Source: Acheta domesticus
Taxonomy: Eukaryota; Arthropoda; Insecta; Orthoptera; Gryllidae
Length of the DNA: 64,000 nucleotides
NCBI GenBank assembly: GCA_031308135.1
Contig: JAHLJT010000631.1
Span: forward strand, 155,699,276 to 155,763,275
Direction of reading: 5' to 3'
Within the stretch, counting starts at the first letter, position 1, and each line of letters opens with the position of its first letter. The notes beneath the pieces were generated by a model that worked only from the letters and a program-made list of their open reading frames with translations, made no database searches and was not told the DNA's origin. Positions 21,821 through 33,274 of the stretch are shown one piece after another. Both the position numbers and the translations under genes were made by a program.

Positions 21821-23121
21821 GTGCATCTAATTCTCTGCGCAGGCTAGGCGGTATTTCAAACTGATTCGTTCATCCTTGTGAAGAATCGAATTCTCAACTC
21901 TCAAAATGTTTGAAATATAATGAAATATTTAGTCGTAGAAAAAGAAAATAACAAATTCACAATTTACAATTATTTTAAAATAAAATTGCTGATATTGTCA
22001 CGGTATGTAACACATCATCCATATCCATGGACGCTACGCCCCTGGTATACACGGAGTGATATACTTAGTGTAGGGAAAGTTATGTAATGCTGCGCGAAAA
22101 AATGGCGAATTTTCGGCAGAAAAAATTCATTGCTGGGACCTGATAACTCAACTAGTGGTGCTACAGAATGGCACAGACTTTCCCGTCTTAGTTTTCTGTT
22201 TCGTTTGGTCTCGGCTAGCTTTTCGGACTTGCCAATACTCTTGACAGCTGCCATCTTTCGCTACCCAAACTACATTTTTTCGACATTTTCTTACGTTTTC
22301 AGATTTTCAATAGTATAACAAAACTATTATTTTAAGAATATAAAAAAACAAGTAAACCTTGCCCTAAATGGCAATTTTCGTTGAAAAATTTGGAGCCGTT
22401 TCAAGAAAATGGCGTATAAGCGCTACTGTAAATGCGAAATTTGAAACTCTTTTTTACAGAAAAGTTTTGAGTTTTCGAAAAATCTCATTTAAAGCCATTT
22501 GAAGCTCTCACACTTGCTGGAAATGTGCATTTTAACCGTATGAGAGAACATTCAAAACAATTATAATTTTTGTGATTTTTGAAAAAACAAAAACAAAACT
22601 CAAAATTCACTTTACGCCATATTAAAGAGTGCAATTAGCACTATCCGTTCGGAAAGTTTGAACAAAAAATATGAAAATATTTTTGAGAACATGGCGTTTG
22701 AGCGTTCTTGAAAATGCGCAATTTTAAGTTGGTTTACATAAAAAAATATTCAAGTTTCGAAAAACTTTATTGGACATTTAAAGCACATCTACTCATTAAT
22801 ATAATAATGCGAACAAATCGCCGCTATTGTAAATATTAACACCGTGAGAGACCAATCAAAATACATTTTTGCGATTTTTGAAAAAAAACAAAAGAATACA
22901 GGAATATGGCGTTGATGTCATCTCATAGTGTACTTTTAGCACTAACTTTACTAAAATTTTAAAGCAAAACGTTGAGCCGTTTTTGAAAAAATCTGGTTTT
23001 TGTAATTTTTTAAAATTTCAAATATAGCGTGCAATATTGTGGAAAAACTAGTAAAATTTTCAAAAAAGTGTACATGACTTTAATGAAAGAACTCACTTTG
23101 GACAACAAATTTTATTTGAAG

Positions 23122-23778
23122 TGTTGTATATCTGAAGGAAAATGCGGCCTCAACAGGCAACAACAGTTTATTTCAACCTTTAACATACAGTTTAGTAAAC
23201 CCGACGGCTCGTGGCCGTTTACACAAGTCGGAACCGTCGGCTCGGTGTGGTGCCGCCGACGGCAGCTTCCACGAGGCGTCGGTGCGCTCCCGTGCGGCGC
23301 GGTAAGGCCACCAACGTGCCCGAAAACCAGGGACGCCGGCGTTATCGGCGTTGCTGTGGACACGGCTGCGTGGCCTCAACGAGTTGTGCCGCTACGGCGT
23401 ACGACCAGCAATGCGGCCGCGATCGAACGCGTGCCCTTAACGACACGCTGCTATAAGCGGTGGGGCCCAGGGGCGAGCCTGCCAAGTATACTCCGCAGGA
23501 ACACTAGCGGGTCCAGCCACAAATCCAAAAGAAGTCCGGGGCAAAGCCGGTCCTAAAGCTAGAGAACAAATACACGTTAAACACCGTCTATAAAATGCTG
23601 CGCTAGCTCGTTGCTCTCCGCTGCCTGACTGACGCAGCGGTCTCGGCGCTCCCCCTGCCCTAGGTCGCTGCGGTATACCTCCGCCGGCCAGCGACCCGGA
23701 ACTATTTTTCGGGGTGGCGAAGCTATGGTGCGCGCTGCATAGCGCGCCCCGTTCAACTCTCGCCGCGGATATACAGCA
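23122..23778 (-). repeat. 3' LTR of the Gypsy element
   Basis: 657 bp with TG...CA ends, where the outermost 11 bases form an imperfect inverted pair (TGTTGTATATC / GATATACAGCA). It is GC-rich in contrast to its surroundings. Apparent frames of 170 or so codons inside it are by-products of that composition. Confidence 0.95.
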
Positions 23779-23791
23779 TCCCTCCCCTCTT
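23779..23791 (-). promoter_or_regulatory. Polypurine tract
   Basis: On the minus strand AAGAGGGGAGGGA directly precedes the 3' LTR. This is the expected site and composition for plus-strand DNA priming. Confidence 0.9.
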
Positions 23792-25061
23792 AAGAAGAAA
23801 CATATGGCGCTGCGCGCTTATGTTTCTTTTTCATTTTCCCCAGACGCCGCGACTCCCAGACGGGTGGCGACGGCTCCTTTTTGTCTTCTGGCGGGGGCAA
23901 CATTTCGGCCTCTTCTAGCTCGGCCTCGGCGGGCAACATTTCGATGTCCGGCAGATTGCTGTCCAAGTTTCCGTTCGTCGTGTTTTCCGCCATTGGAATA
24001 TCGTCCTCATGGAGACGTGGCGATATCAACTGGTCTAAGATTGAGATCGGTCGCCCTTCGGATGCGATATCGTCCACCTCTGGTAGCGGCGGCAGCTCCA
24101 AGTCAATGGGGGCAGGCTGCTCCCTGGTGGCTGGTGCTGGCGTGCTTTCCACACTCCGCCCGTCTTGTGGACCTGTAACATGAGTTCCGTGGTTCATTTC
24201 ACTACCTGTTGTGTTCCATCTCCTTGTTATTTGGTTCTGGTGCCTGGTGCATCGCCCACGCTCCGTTTCCACTATATACATTCTCGCGCCTTTCTGTTTA
24301 ACAATGACTGCCGGAACCCATGTCTTCTTTTGACCAAAAACCCTTACATAGACTTTTTCCTTCACCTCGAACTTAGTTTGGTGTTTGTAAGAGGCTCTAT
24401 ACTGTTCCGGTTTGAATAGTTGTAACAGCGTTCTAGGCTGCCTACCGTGCAACCTCTCCGCAGGACTTTTCCCATTAATTGGAGTTGTTCTATATGTACT
24501 AAGAAACAACTCTAATGCGCAGTCTTTACTGGACTCCGCCAGTAAAATCTTTCTTAACTTTTCTTTAAAAGTTCTAACCAGCCTCTCTGCTTCCCCATTA
24601 CTTTGTGGATGGAATGGAGCCGACGTCAGGTGGATGATGCCATTTCGCTCACAGAATGTCTTAAACACAGTAGACGTGAACTGCGTTCCATTATCCGTCA
24701 CAATAGTTCGCGGAAGGCCTTCTATTCCGAAAATCTCTATTAATTTCCGCACCGTTACTTCGGCCGTGGTTGAACTTACTCTCGCGATGTAAGGATAATG
24801 GGAGAACGCGTCTGTGACTATCATCCACATGCTTCCCTGAAAAGGGCCCGCGAAATCCGCATGGATTCTGTCCCAAGGCTCCGTTACTTTCGGCCATGGA
24901 GAAAACTCTTTAGGGGGAGCGGCCTGGTACTGCGCGCACAACTGACAATTGTGTACCATATCCGCAATGTCCTTGTCTATATTCAGCCAATAGCAATAAC
25001 GGCGCGCCAATTGCTTCATGCGCACTATGCCCCAGTGCCCTCTATGCAATAGTTTCAATAC
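23790..25061 (-). CDS. Gypsy pol, integrase part
   Basis: In frame with the upstream pol frame and separated from it only by a TAA at 25064-25062. The N-terminal zinc-binding (HHCC) region is visible: LLHRGHWGIVRMKQLARRY, ending HNCQLCAQY. The DDE core shows the three acidic residues in WDRIHADFAGP, IVTDNGTQF and QSNGEAERL. A C-terminal GPY/F-like region (VYVRVFGQKKTWVPAVIV) and an acidic, proline-rich tail follow. The frame ends next to the polypurine tract. As it stands it would be translated only if the TAA is bypassed or if the upstream lesion is specific to this copy. Confidence 0.93.
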   Translation of the reverse strand, partial: VLKLLHRGHWGIVRMKQLARRYCYWLNIDKDIADMVHNCQLCAQYQAAPPKEFSPWPKVTEPWDRIHADFAGPFQGSMWMIVTDAFSHYPYIARVSSTTAEVTVRKLIEIFGIEGLPRTIVTDNGTQFTSTVFKTFCERNGIIHLTSAPFHPQSNGEAERLVRTFKEKLRKILLAESSKDCALELFLSTYRTTPINGKSPAERLHGRQPRTLLQLFKPEQYRASYKHQTKFEVKEKVYVRVFGQKKTWVPAVIVKQKGARMYIVETERGRCTRHQNQITRRWNTTGSEMNHGTHVTGPQDGRSVESTPAPATREQPAPIDLELPPLPEVDDIASEGRPISILDQLISPRLHEDDIPMAENTTNGNLDSNLPDIEMLPAEAELEEAEMLPPPEDKKEPSPPVWESRRLGKMKKKHKRAAPYVSS

Positions 25062-27387
25062 TTATGCCTTCAACTTTTGCGGAATTACCACTCTACAGTC
25101 CTCGTTTTCTGTTGCCAGCAATATCACGCCCTGATTAATTGATAGGGACTCCTTTTTATCAAAATAAGGGAGCAACCACTTATCTTTGATGCTTTTTCTG
25201 CTCGTTGGCCATCCTACCTGAATGAACTCCTTCACTTTCCTCAGGATGTTGTCCCTCCTTGTTTCCTTGGCAATCTTCCAGGCATCCAAGGGAAACTGCT
25301 GAACTGCCGTACCTGCCACCTGGTCGAACTGGAACACCATCTCTTGCTGGTTGTCGAAGTCCTCATCCGGACCGATCGGCAGCCTCGACAGCGCATCCGC
25401 GTTTGCGTGCAGATTTGTCCTTCTGAAATGAATAGCATAATTGTAATTTGACAACAGTAATGCCCAACGCTGCAACCTCTGCGCTGTACGCTGTGGAATT
25501 GAACTGTCGGGGTTGAAAATGGCTAGTAATGGCGTATGGTCCGTTATGAGATGGAACTTCCTTCCATACAGGTACTGATGAAATTTGTTTACAGCGTACA
25601 CCAAGGACAAGGCTTCTTTTTCAACTTGCGGGTAAACTTTCTGCGCATTGGTCAAGGTCTTAGAAGCGTACGCGATCGGTGTCTCCGTGCCATCCTCATT
25701 CTTGTGTGACAGCACTGCCCCGATGCCATATTCTGAGGCGTCTGCTGCAACAATCAATTGTTTGTCTGGGTGGAAGTGGGCTAAGCAAGGTTTCTTCAAT
25801 AACTGCTCTTTCAACTTCCTGTATGCTTCACTACATTTGTCCGTCCAGATAAACTTCTGACCTTTTTTCCGGAGTTCATTCAGTGGTGCCGAGATATGAG
25901 CCGCATTCTTGATAAATTTCACATAGTAATTTATCTTGCCCATGAAAGATTGCAATTGTTTCAAGTCTTTCGGTTCCGGTAACGACTTTATTGCTTCCAG
26001 ATGTGTATCCGTAGGTGTAATTCCCTTCCAATTCATTACATGTCCTAAATATGTAATTTCTGACTTGAAAAACTCGCACTTGTTTAACTTGCACTTTAAC
26101 CCATTTTGTTGCAGAGTGCAAAAAAGCGTTTGCAAGTTTTGCAAATGCTCCTCATTAGTCTTACCCGAAACTATTATGTCATCCAGGTAATTCACACACA
26201 TGGGGATCTTGGTCGTCAACTGTTCCAGATATCTTTGAAAAATTGCTGGGGCCGACGCTACGCCAAATGGTAGCCGCAGATATTGGTATAATCCAAACGG
26301 TGTATTAATCACCATCATTTGCCTCGTTACTTCATCTAACGGGAGCTGTAAATATGCTTCTGACAAATCAATTTTTGAGAAAAATTTTCCCCCAGCTAGC
26401 TTCGAAAAAAGTTCCTCCGGCTTCGGGATTGGATACGTATCAATAATTGATTGTGCGTTGATAGTATTCTTAAAATCACCGCACAGCCTCAGTTTACCGT
26501 CCGGTTTTTTAATTATTACTACTGGCGTCGCCCAACTACTATTGTTAATTGGTTGGATCACTTTTTGTTTCTGCAGCCTATCTAGTTCCTCTTTCACCTT
26601 ACTTTTTATCGCGAATGGGACTGGTCTCGCCTTCAAAAACCTTGGCCTTGCATCTTGTTTCAAAGTCACATGAGCTTCCATGTCCCGCGCGCAACCTAAT
26701 TTTCCTTCAACTAGATCTTTAAACTTGTTGCACACCTGCTCTAAATCTTGAAAGGGGATGGTATCCGAGATAATGTTTACTTGATCCTGTAGTGTGAACC
26801 CATAACTACTAAACGAGTCCATTCCGAAAATGTTCGTTGCATCTTGACTCGACACTACTAAGAATGTTAGCGATCTCCTTACCCCCTTATAACTTGTTTG
26901 CAGAACTGTTTTCCCTAATACGGGAATTTCCTGATTGCCATATCCTACGAGCGTTGTGGTGCAATTTTCCAACCTCGGGCTCCCTAGCAAGGCATAAGTT
27001 TTCGCATTAATTAATGTTGACGTTGCTCCCGTGTCGACTAGGAAATCTACCATTACATCTTGAATTGCTAACTTTATTATGATACGTTTCTTAAGGACTT
27101 CCAAATTGTTTACTTTTTCCCCAATCCACTTTACCGTATTATCGTCCTTCATTCTCTTTCTATCTTTCACTTTACTATCACTGTTCCCACAAACTGCTTT
27201 TACATGCCCGGTTTTCCCACAGTTGTAACAAACTGCCTTCTTAAACCTGCATTCAGTTCTTGAATGTGAGACGTAACATCCCCTGCATGATTTCAGTCTG
27301 CTTTCCGGGTTGATATTTTTGTTCGATTTTTCTTCCTCAGGAGGTGACGTCGTCTTTTCAGATCTAATCTCCGCTAGTTCCGCGTAC
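25062..27387 (-). CDS. Gypsy nucleocapsid knuckles, protease, reverse transcriptase and RNase H
   Basis: The frame opens near 27387. It first encodes two zinc knuckles: a CX2CX3HX4C variant (CRGCYVSHSRTEC) and a canonical CX2CX4HX4C (CYNCGKTGHVKAVC, about 27240-27200). The protease active site VDFLVDTGATSTLI is near 27040. RT motifs follow: LRLCGDFKNTIN, FSKIDLSEAYLQLPL, and the catalytic box CVNYLDDIIVSG. RNase H is marked by AADASEYGIGAVLSH, the central EKEALSLVYAV and TDHTPLLAIF. The frame ends at a TAA (25064-25062) just before the integrase. Knuckles normally belong to gag, so finding them in the pol frame implies a frame change just upstream. Confidence 0.95.
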
Positions 27388-28059
27388 CTACCAAACTACG
27401 TCCGTGAAATGCGTCATTTCATGGCTTAACGCGATGGCGATAACTTCGTCCAATTTTGGATTCTGTAATTTTAACGTTTCCCTCCTCACTTGCCTCTCCG
27501 GCGCGTGCTGGATGATCATGTCTCTAATCATCGAATCCGCGTACGAATGCCCGCAACCTTCTTTCTCGCAAACAAATTTGCAATTCTTCGTAAGACCCCT
27601 TAACTCCGTAATCCATTGCATGTACGATTGCTCGGACTTTTTATTCGTTCTGAAAAATTTGAACCTTGCTGCCGTGATATTTACTTTACTCTCAAAAAAC
27701 TCAGCAACCTTCTTTTTCAGATCATTAAACGTCAGGTCAGCGGGGTTCGCCTCAGGGACTAGTTTCTTGATTAGATTATATATTTAGGGGCCTACCCAGG
27801 ACAAGAACAAAGCACGTCGCTGTCCGTCGGCTGTTACCTTGTGAGACTCGAAGTGTTGTTCTAACCTTTCCATATAACTCTCCCAATCTTCTTTCGATGG
27901 GTCGAATTGTTGAAAAGCTGGTGGTGGTGTCTGTCTATACTCCATCAGCTGCTGGATTATTCCATTTTGCTGCCGGATTTGTTCCTGTAATTGTTTCTGC
28001 TGCTCCAGGAACTGTTGCTGTAACAATTGCACAACACTTTCAAACGATCCGGTAGCCAT
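27388..28059 (-). CDS. Gypsy gag, capsid region with in-frame TAA
   Basis: The start is the ATG at 28059-28057 (MATGSFESVVQLLQQQF), followed by a glutamine-rich coiled-coil-like stretch. PPPAFQQFDPSKEDWESYME and RLEQHFESH then match the start of Gypsy capsids. A TAA at 27786-27784 interrupts the frame, which continues without shift through LIKKLVPEANPADLTFNDLK and SYMQWITELRGLTKNCKF. It ends at a TAG near 27390-27388, 10 or so codons before the zinc knuckles that are in the +1-related frame. Confidence 0.9.
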
Positions 28060-28100
28060 TACGTCTGCAGTTACTACTCTGCACACGGAGTTCTAAAGTA

Positions 28101-28111
28101 CCTCGTCGCCA
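28101..28111 (-). promoter_or_regulatory. Candidate primer-binding site
   Basis: TGGCGACGAGG on the minus strand, starting five bases inside the 5' LTR boundary. A TGG start fits the CCA end of a tRNA. The tRNA species cannot be decided here. Confidence 0.65.
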
Positions 28112-28116
28112 ATTAC

Positions 28117-28773
28117 TGTTGTATATCTGAAGGAAAATGCGGCCTCAACAGGCAACAACAGTTTATTTCAACCTTTAACATACAGTTTAGTAAACCCGAC
28201 GGCTCGTGGCCGTTTACACAAGTCGGAACCGTCGGCTCGGTGCGGTGCCGCCGACGGCAGCTTCCACGAGGCGTCGGTGCGCTCCCGTGCGGCGCGGTAA
28301 GGCCACCAACGTGCCCGAAAACCAGGGACGCCGGCGTTATCGGCGTTGCTGTGGACACGGCTGCGTGGCCTCAACGAGTTGTGCCGCTACGGCGTACGAC
28401 CAGCAATGCGGCCGCGATCGAACGCGTGCCCTTAACGACACGCTGCTATAAGCGGTGGGGCCCAGGGGCGAGCCTGCCAAGTATACTCCGCAGGAACACT
28501 AGCGGGTCCAGCCACAAATCCAAAAGAAGTCCGGGGCAAAGCCGGTCCTAAAGCTAGAGAACAAATACACGTTAAACACCGTCTATAAAATGCTGCGCTA
28601 GCTCGTTGCTCTCCGCTGCCTGACTGACGCAGCGGTCTCGGCGCTCCCCCTGCCCCAGGTCGCTGCGGTATACCTCCGCCGGCCAGCGACCCGGAACTAT
28701 TTTTCGGGGTGGCGAAGCTATGGTGCGCGCTGCATAGCGCGCCCCGTTCAACTCTCGCCGCGGATATACAGCA
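28117..28773 (-). repeat. 5' LTR of the Gypsy element
   Basis: 657 bp, same length as its partner and with only two transition differences. It should hold the promoter for the minus-strand transcript, but no decisive core-promoter motif was identified. Confidence 0.95.
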
Positions 28774-29045
28774 TGAAGGAAAAATCTCAATATTCAATTT
28801 TGTAGTTTTAGGAAGACGCCGAACAAATTTCAAACTTTGGCAATTTCCAAAAATTCAGAGTTAACCGTGAAGACAGGATCTACACCACCTTAATAAGAGT
28901 ATTCTACACTATTCTTACGAGAAATTTAAAGAAAAATTTGGAATCATTTTTTGAGAAACCTTTGAAAATGTCAGGGGGGCTTCATGTGAAGTACCCTCAA
29001 ATTTTGAAGAACGAAGAACGAAAAGCCCCACTTTTTCGATATCAG

Positions 29046-31202
29046 GGGACTCCAAAACGTTCTTCAAAATTTGAGGGTACTTTACATGAAGTCCCCCGTA
29101 CATTTTCAAACTTTTCTCAAAAACGGCTCCAAATTTTTTCTTTAAATTTCTTGTATGAAAAGAGTAAAATACACTTATTAAGATAGCAAAGGTCCTATTT
29201 TCACGGATAACTCTGAATTTTCGAAAATTTTGAAAGTTTGATTTTTTTCGGCGCCTTTCTCCAACTTCAAAATTGAAGATAGACATTTTTCCTACAAATA
29301 AAATGTGTTCTCCAAATTAAGATCTTTGTTTAAGGTCATGTACATTGTTTCGAAAATGTTAGCAGTTTTCGCGCAATATTGCGTGCAATACGTGCAATTT
29401 TTAAAAAAATACAAAAGCTAGATTTTCTCAAAAACGGCTCCAAATTTTTTCTTAAAACTTTTGGCGAAGATAATGCTAAATATACTCTATCAGATAACAT
29501 ACACGTCATACTGGTCTACACGTTGTTTTTTTCAAAAATTACAAAAATGTAAATTTTTTGATTTGTCTCTCACGCCGTCAAAATTTACATTATAGGTGTG
29601 TTTAATTGTTTAATGCGTTTCTTTACACATAAGCTTTAAAGTATCTGCAATGACAGTTTTTGAAATGTCCATAAGTGGTCCATAATAAAGGAACAAAATT
29701 GGCAAATTTTCTGAAATGTTGTAACGAAGTTTTCTCAAACACTATTGAAAATTTTTCGCTTAAATTCTCAACAATGGCAAATAGTTCAATTCTCTCCCAT
29801 ATTCCAGAAGCTTGATTTCGGTCGCGATATTTGGGGCCCAAAAGTCAAAATAATGCTGAAAAATGTAGGTGTTGTTTAATCACACACAAAATGAAAAGTA
29901 TGCATTGCACTGAAACGAAAAGTAAACCATCCCGTCAATTGAAAAGTTTTCTAAATATTTTGTTTGATAACATTTTCTCAAATTATTGTAAAGATTCCCT
30001 CAAATGTGATTTTTTCCTCCTGTTGTATTCGATCACAGAGGGACAGTGATTCTGAATTTGAATTGTTTACCATGGCAATAAAGTATTATTAAACAATGTG
30101 TGTTTATTTCTCGATTCAGAAAATGAACACGACAGAAGATTTATCACTGAAATTTAGAATGAATATTAAGTATATGTGTGTGTATCAGTCAAAATACATA
30201 TTGGTGTTGTGGATTTAGGGTCATCGTAGTGTATTACTTATGTTTTGAGTTTATTTCATGTGTATTTTTCGAATAATTTTATTACTGAAATCCTTCGCTT
30301 TCTGTTTAAGCCGAAAGATAACTAACAATTTTGTATGTGGCAAATTTACGTAAAGTTTGACAATGAATGATAAAACTATAATTTGCATTTATAATTTTTT
30401 AATCGTTTGTAGTTAAAGTATTTTGTTTAGTCATGGTATTGCTTTCCCTATTTCAAAGTATTTGAAGTAATGTTCATTTGGGGAAATATTTACATTTGTG
30501 GCGATTTGTTCACATTATTGTATTTACGTATACATTTGCTTTAAATAATGTCTATAGTACATTTTCTCGAGAACTCACTTTTCTGTAAAACTAGCTCAAA
30601 ATTTCGTATTTTCAGAAACACCCAAACACAATATCCTCAAAAATTGTTCCAAATTTTATCTTCTAACTTTTCGAACGGATAGTGCTCATTGCACTCTTTA
30701 ATATGACGTTAAGTTAAATTTGGGGTATTATTTTGTTTTTGCAAACATTACATAAATTTAATTTCTTTGAAACATCTCTCACATCGTTAATATGCACATT
30801 ACCAGCAAATTATGAACACTATTGTATTTGTAAATTGTAATTTGTATTTGTATTTGTAATGTTCTTCAAATGACTTCAAATGAAGTGTTCCGAAAACTCA
30901 AACATGTTCTGTGAAAAAGAGCTCCATGTTTCGCATTTTTAGCAGCTCTTAAACGCCATTTTCAGTTTTTCCAAGAATATTGCCATTTAGGAAGAAGTTT
31001 AGTGTTCTTTAATATTCTAAAAATTAGTATTTCCGTTCTACCACAAGGAAACTGAAAATTCAAGAAAATGTCAAAAAAATATACTGGAAGGAAATAGATG
31101 GCAGCTGGCACGAGTATGTGGTAGTTCCGAATAGCTAGCCAAGACCCAAGGAAATAGAAAACTAATACGGGAAAGTCTGTGCCATTCTGTAGCACCTCTA
31201 GT
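29046..31202 (+). mobile_element. HLE copy in opposite orientation, interrupted
   Basis: It begins without a 5' terminus at the inverted junction (about 29046, GGGACTCCAAAACG, then TTCTTCAAAATTTGAGG). It has internal repeats from about 29100 and 29420, a non-HLE insert (29598-30484), then internal repeats again. It ends with the HLE 3' terminus (AATACGGGAAAGTCTGTGCC, AGCACCTCTAG before T) at 31202. Confidence 0.7.
29598..30484. other. Foreign insert of about 890 bp in an HLE copy
   Basis: The HLE sequence breaks at about 29597 (TTACATTATA) and resumes near 30485 (ATATTTACATTTGTGGCGAT). The overlap suggests that roughly ten bases of HLE are present on both sides. The minus strand has a short frame (29841-29623) with SGIWERIELFAIVENLSEKF, not recognised. 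No terminal inverted repeats were found. Confidence 0.45.
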
Positions 31203-33274
31203 TCTAATCAGCAACAACAGAACCTGTGATAACACCAACAGTCTTTCTGATCTGCTTTCTAGATTAAAAATGAACAATTACTTGTCGGTTGACCTATTAC
31301 GTACTAGATATCAGTGGAATGCAATTTATCCCACGGTAAAACTGTTTCAAGTTACAACAGCCTCCGCTACTATAACTTACGAATTTTGAAAAAAACAACG
31401 AAAATGTTTCTCAAGTGTGGCCACTGCCGCTGATTTTCCCTTAGCTGTGATTAAGAATATCTGAAAAATAGTTTTATTTTTTTAGAGTTTGTCAGGAGAG
31501 GATGGAGCTAGTTTCCAACGTGCCAACCCAACGCAATTAAAAAGTCCTCCAAACGGGATTTCTGATGAGAGATGACAAAGGAACCCCTAGCTAAAAAACT
31601 GATACACGAAAATCAAGAGCCTGGTTGAATGTTTCAGCTGAAAAATGCAAAATATGTTCTTCCTAATAATACAGATGACTATAAATGAACCACGAAAATA
31701 TTACGCTCCACAATCTGAATCACATTTGAGATCGCAATTCCTCCATCGTGGCACTGATCATTTTGAGACTTCTATGGAAAGATTGTGAGGTCGTATGGGC
31801 ACATGAGAGCTTACGGAGCAACGTAGCCGATGAAGGAACCTGACTGAGCTGCTGACCAGCTACTTGTGCCAAAAAACCCGGTCTTCCTTATGAATGCTAT
31901 ATGAATGCAGTATTATTTTAGTTTAATCAAGTACAATAATCAATGAAATATCATTTGAGAGTGTATTAATATACTTACAATTTTCACAGGGTGAAAACGT
32001 ATTCGTTCGTGGCAGTGAGCGTTTAGAAGTAATGGGATGATGCATCGCAGTTTCAACGTATTTTAATGTTAAATCCAAGTGTTGTGTTCATATACTAATA
32101 AAAAACAAAAAAAACTGAAGTTGTATTTTGCAAAAACAAAACTAGTAATATACGTATCCATGACAGATTGGAATTTCAAATGTTTTTAAGAATATGACTA
32201 TACATTTATTGGTCGTATCTATGCATATCCTGAACCTATGACAATCACTGCACATAATAATATATACTGTAGATATAATTCCTCGAAGACGAGTGGTAAA
32301 TAAAAAGCCAAGAAAAGAATGTTGTGCATAAAAATTTCAGACCACGACTAATAATTCTTAAAAATCGTATATATTTAAAATTTAGTGTTCCTATTTTCAT
32401 GTACAGCCACCTCTATCTAATTGTATAACAAATAAAATATTTATTTACCTCCCTAAACTCTAAAAATGACTAATAACCATAAATTAAATTTTGCATTAAT
32501 AAATTATACTTAATTCAGAGTTGGTCAACAGGGCAATTTGAAACATGCAATGTTTAGAAGCAGTTTTTGTTTTGTTTTTGTCCAGGCGCGGCAAGTGTAC
32601 TGGAGAGGTATTCCTCCGTAGGATTTCGACTCGGGAATCACTTCACCTGCACCTCCGCCCTCTACGTTGTAGGTGACACAAATTATATTTCTAACTGTAT
32701 GACCCCTTCAGATAAGATTTTACTTTTACAATAAAGTTATATGAATTAATTTGCTACGTTCTCTGTATAAATACTGTAATTTCCTACTAACTCCTAGTTA
32801 TTTTTCTCAGCTTTTGCATGTGATGTTAGTAAAATGTGTTTCAAGGTCACTTATTGAATGATTAATCAATCAAATGCTTCTTACGTTCCCACAATATGCA
32901 TTATTGGTATTGACTGAATTGATTTTGAATGTTAATTTTAACGTTTTTATTCAAACACCGGCGTCAGCTCATCGGTCACATTTGTTTCAGTGGCATCGTT
33001 GAGCTGTTAGAGTTCGAGTCTCGAGGGGCGCACTTTTGACACTAATTACATATTTATGTCTTTCTAAACCAATGTTTGGTGAAATTCTGGAGGGTGCTAC
33101 GCTGATCGTAGTTTTCCGTCGTTTCCTCCATCTAGACCAGGTGAATTCTGGAGCAGTACCGTAACAAATGGGTCATGAATCGCGCGTGATCTTTCTTTCG
33201 TCTTTCATGTTCCATACGCATCCTTACAAGCACTTACACTTACATACACTACACTACCACACATGCCAGGAGAC
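31203..33274. other. Long AT-rich stretch, nothing firm
   Basis: There is no credible coding frame and no shared repeat. Two tRNA B-box-like phrases occur (GATTTCGACTCGGGAATC near 32618 and AGTTCGAGTCTCGAGG near 33010) and may be SINE remnants, but neither has a clear A box. Confidence 0.35.

Larger units (their letters stand above)
20360..22044 (-). mobile_element. hAT transposon with CAGRGGCGTAGC ends
   Basis: The left end CAGAGGCGTAGCC (20360) and right end inverse CAGGGGCGTAGCG (22044) are flanked by an exact 8-bp duplication GTATACAC (20352-20359 and 22045-22052). CAGRGGCGTAGC termini are known from a widespread animal hAT group. The interior has a transposase fragment at 20863-21177 (minus) and a nested MITE at 21515-21820. 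At 1685 bp it is too short and too broken to be autonomous. Confidence 0.88.
20334..22150 (+). mobile_element. HLE 5' terminus split by a hAT insertion
   Basis: TACTTTCCCGTATACGTACG starts at 20334 and runs to 20359. After the hAT element it resumes at 22053 (ggagtgatatacttagtg) and continues to 22150 with the usual GCGCGAAAAAATGGCGAATT box. At 22151 it stops against the 3' end of a copy in the opposite orientation, so only about 130 bases of this copy exist. Confidence 0.75.
23122..28773 (-). mobile_element. Ty3/Gypsy LTR retrotransposon, recent insertion
   Basis: 5652 bp bounded by two 657-bp LTRs and a 5-bp duplication TGAAG (23117-23121, 28774-28778). Domain order on the minus strand is gag, zinc knuckles, protease, reverse transcriptase, RNase H, integrase; integrase after RNase H is diagnostic for Ty3/Gypsy. 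No env-like frame was found. The LTRs differ at two transitions (23248/28243 and 23661/28656), about 0.3%, so it is young. Even so, gag and pol carry two TAA codons and a change of frame, so this copy is probably defective unless readthrough and frameshifting are used. Confidence 0.97.
22151..29045 (-). mobile_element. HLE copy interrupted by a Gypsy element
   Basis: The 3' end ACTAGTGGTGCTACAGAATG is at 22151. Internal repeats in minus orientation run to 23121, then the retrotransposon, then HLE resumes at 28779 and runs to the segment before the (GTCY)n tract, about 29045. There it meets an HLE copy of opposite orientation, so the 5' terminus is absent. The host text TTTATTTGAAGGAAAAATCT, split by the insertion, matches 48008-48030. 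Confidence 0.72.

Noticed and set aside
23029..23556. 175-codon frame, with a near-identical twin at 28027-28551
   Set aside because: Both lie mostly within the two LTRs, in the sense opposite to the retrotransposon; the identity comes from LTR duplication and the openness from GC-rich composition.
23714..24178. 154-codon plus-strand frame
   Set aside because: Antisense shadow of the integrase C-terminus.
29623..29841. 72-codon minus frame as a SANT/Myb-like domain
   Set aside because: Resemblance is limited to a short WERIELF phrase; too weak to call.
32990..33035. Possible tRNA gene (AGTTCGAGTCTCGAGG)
   Set aside because: A B-box-like phrase is present but no A box and no cloverleaf could be traced.
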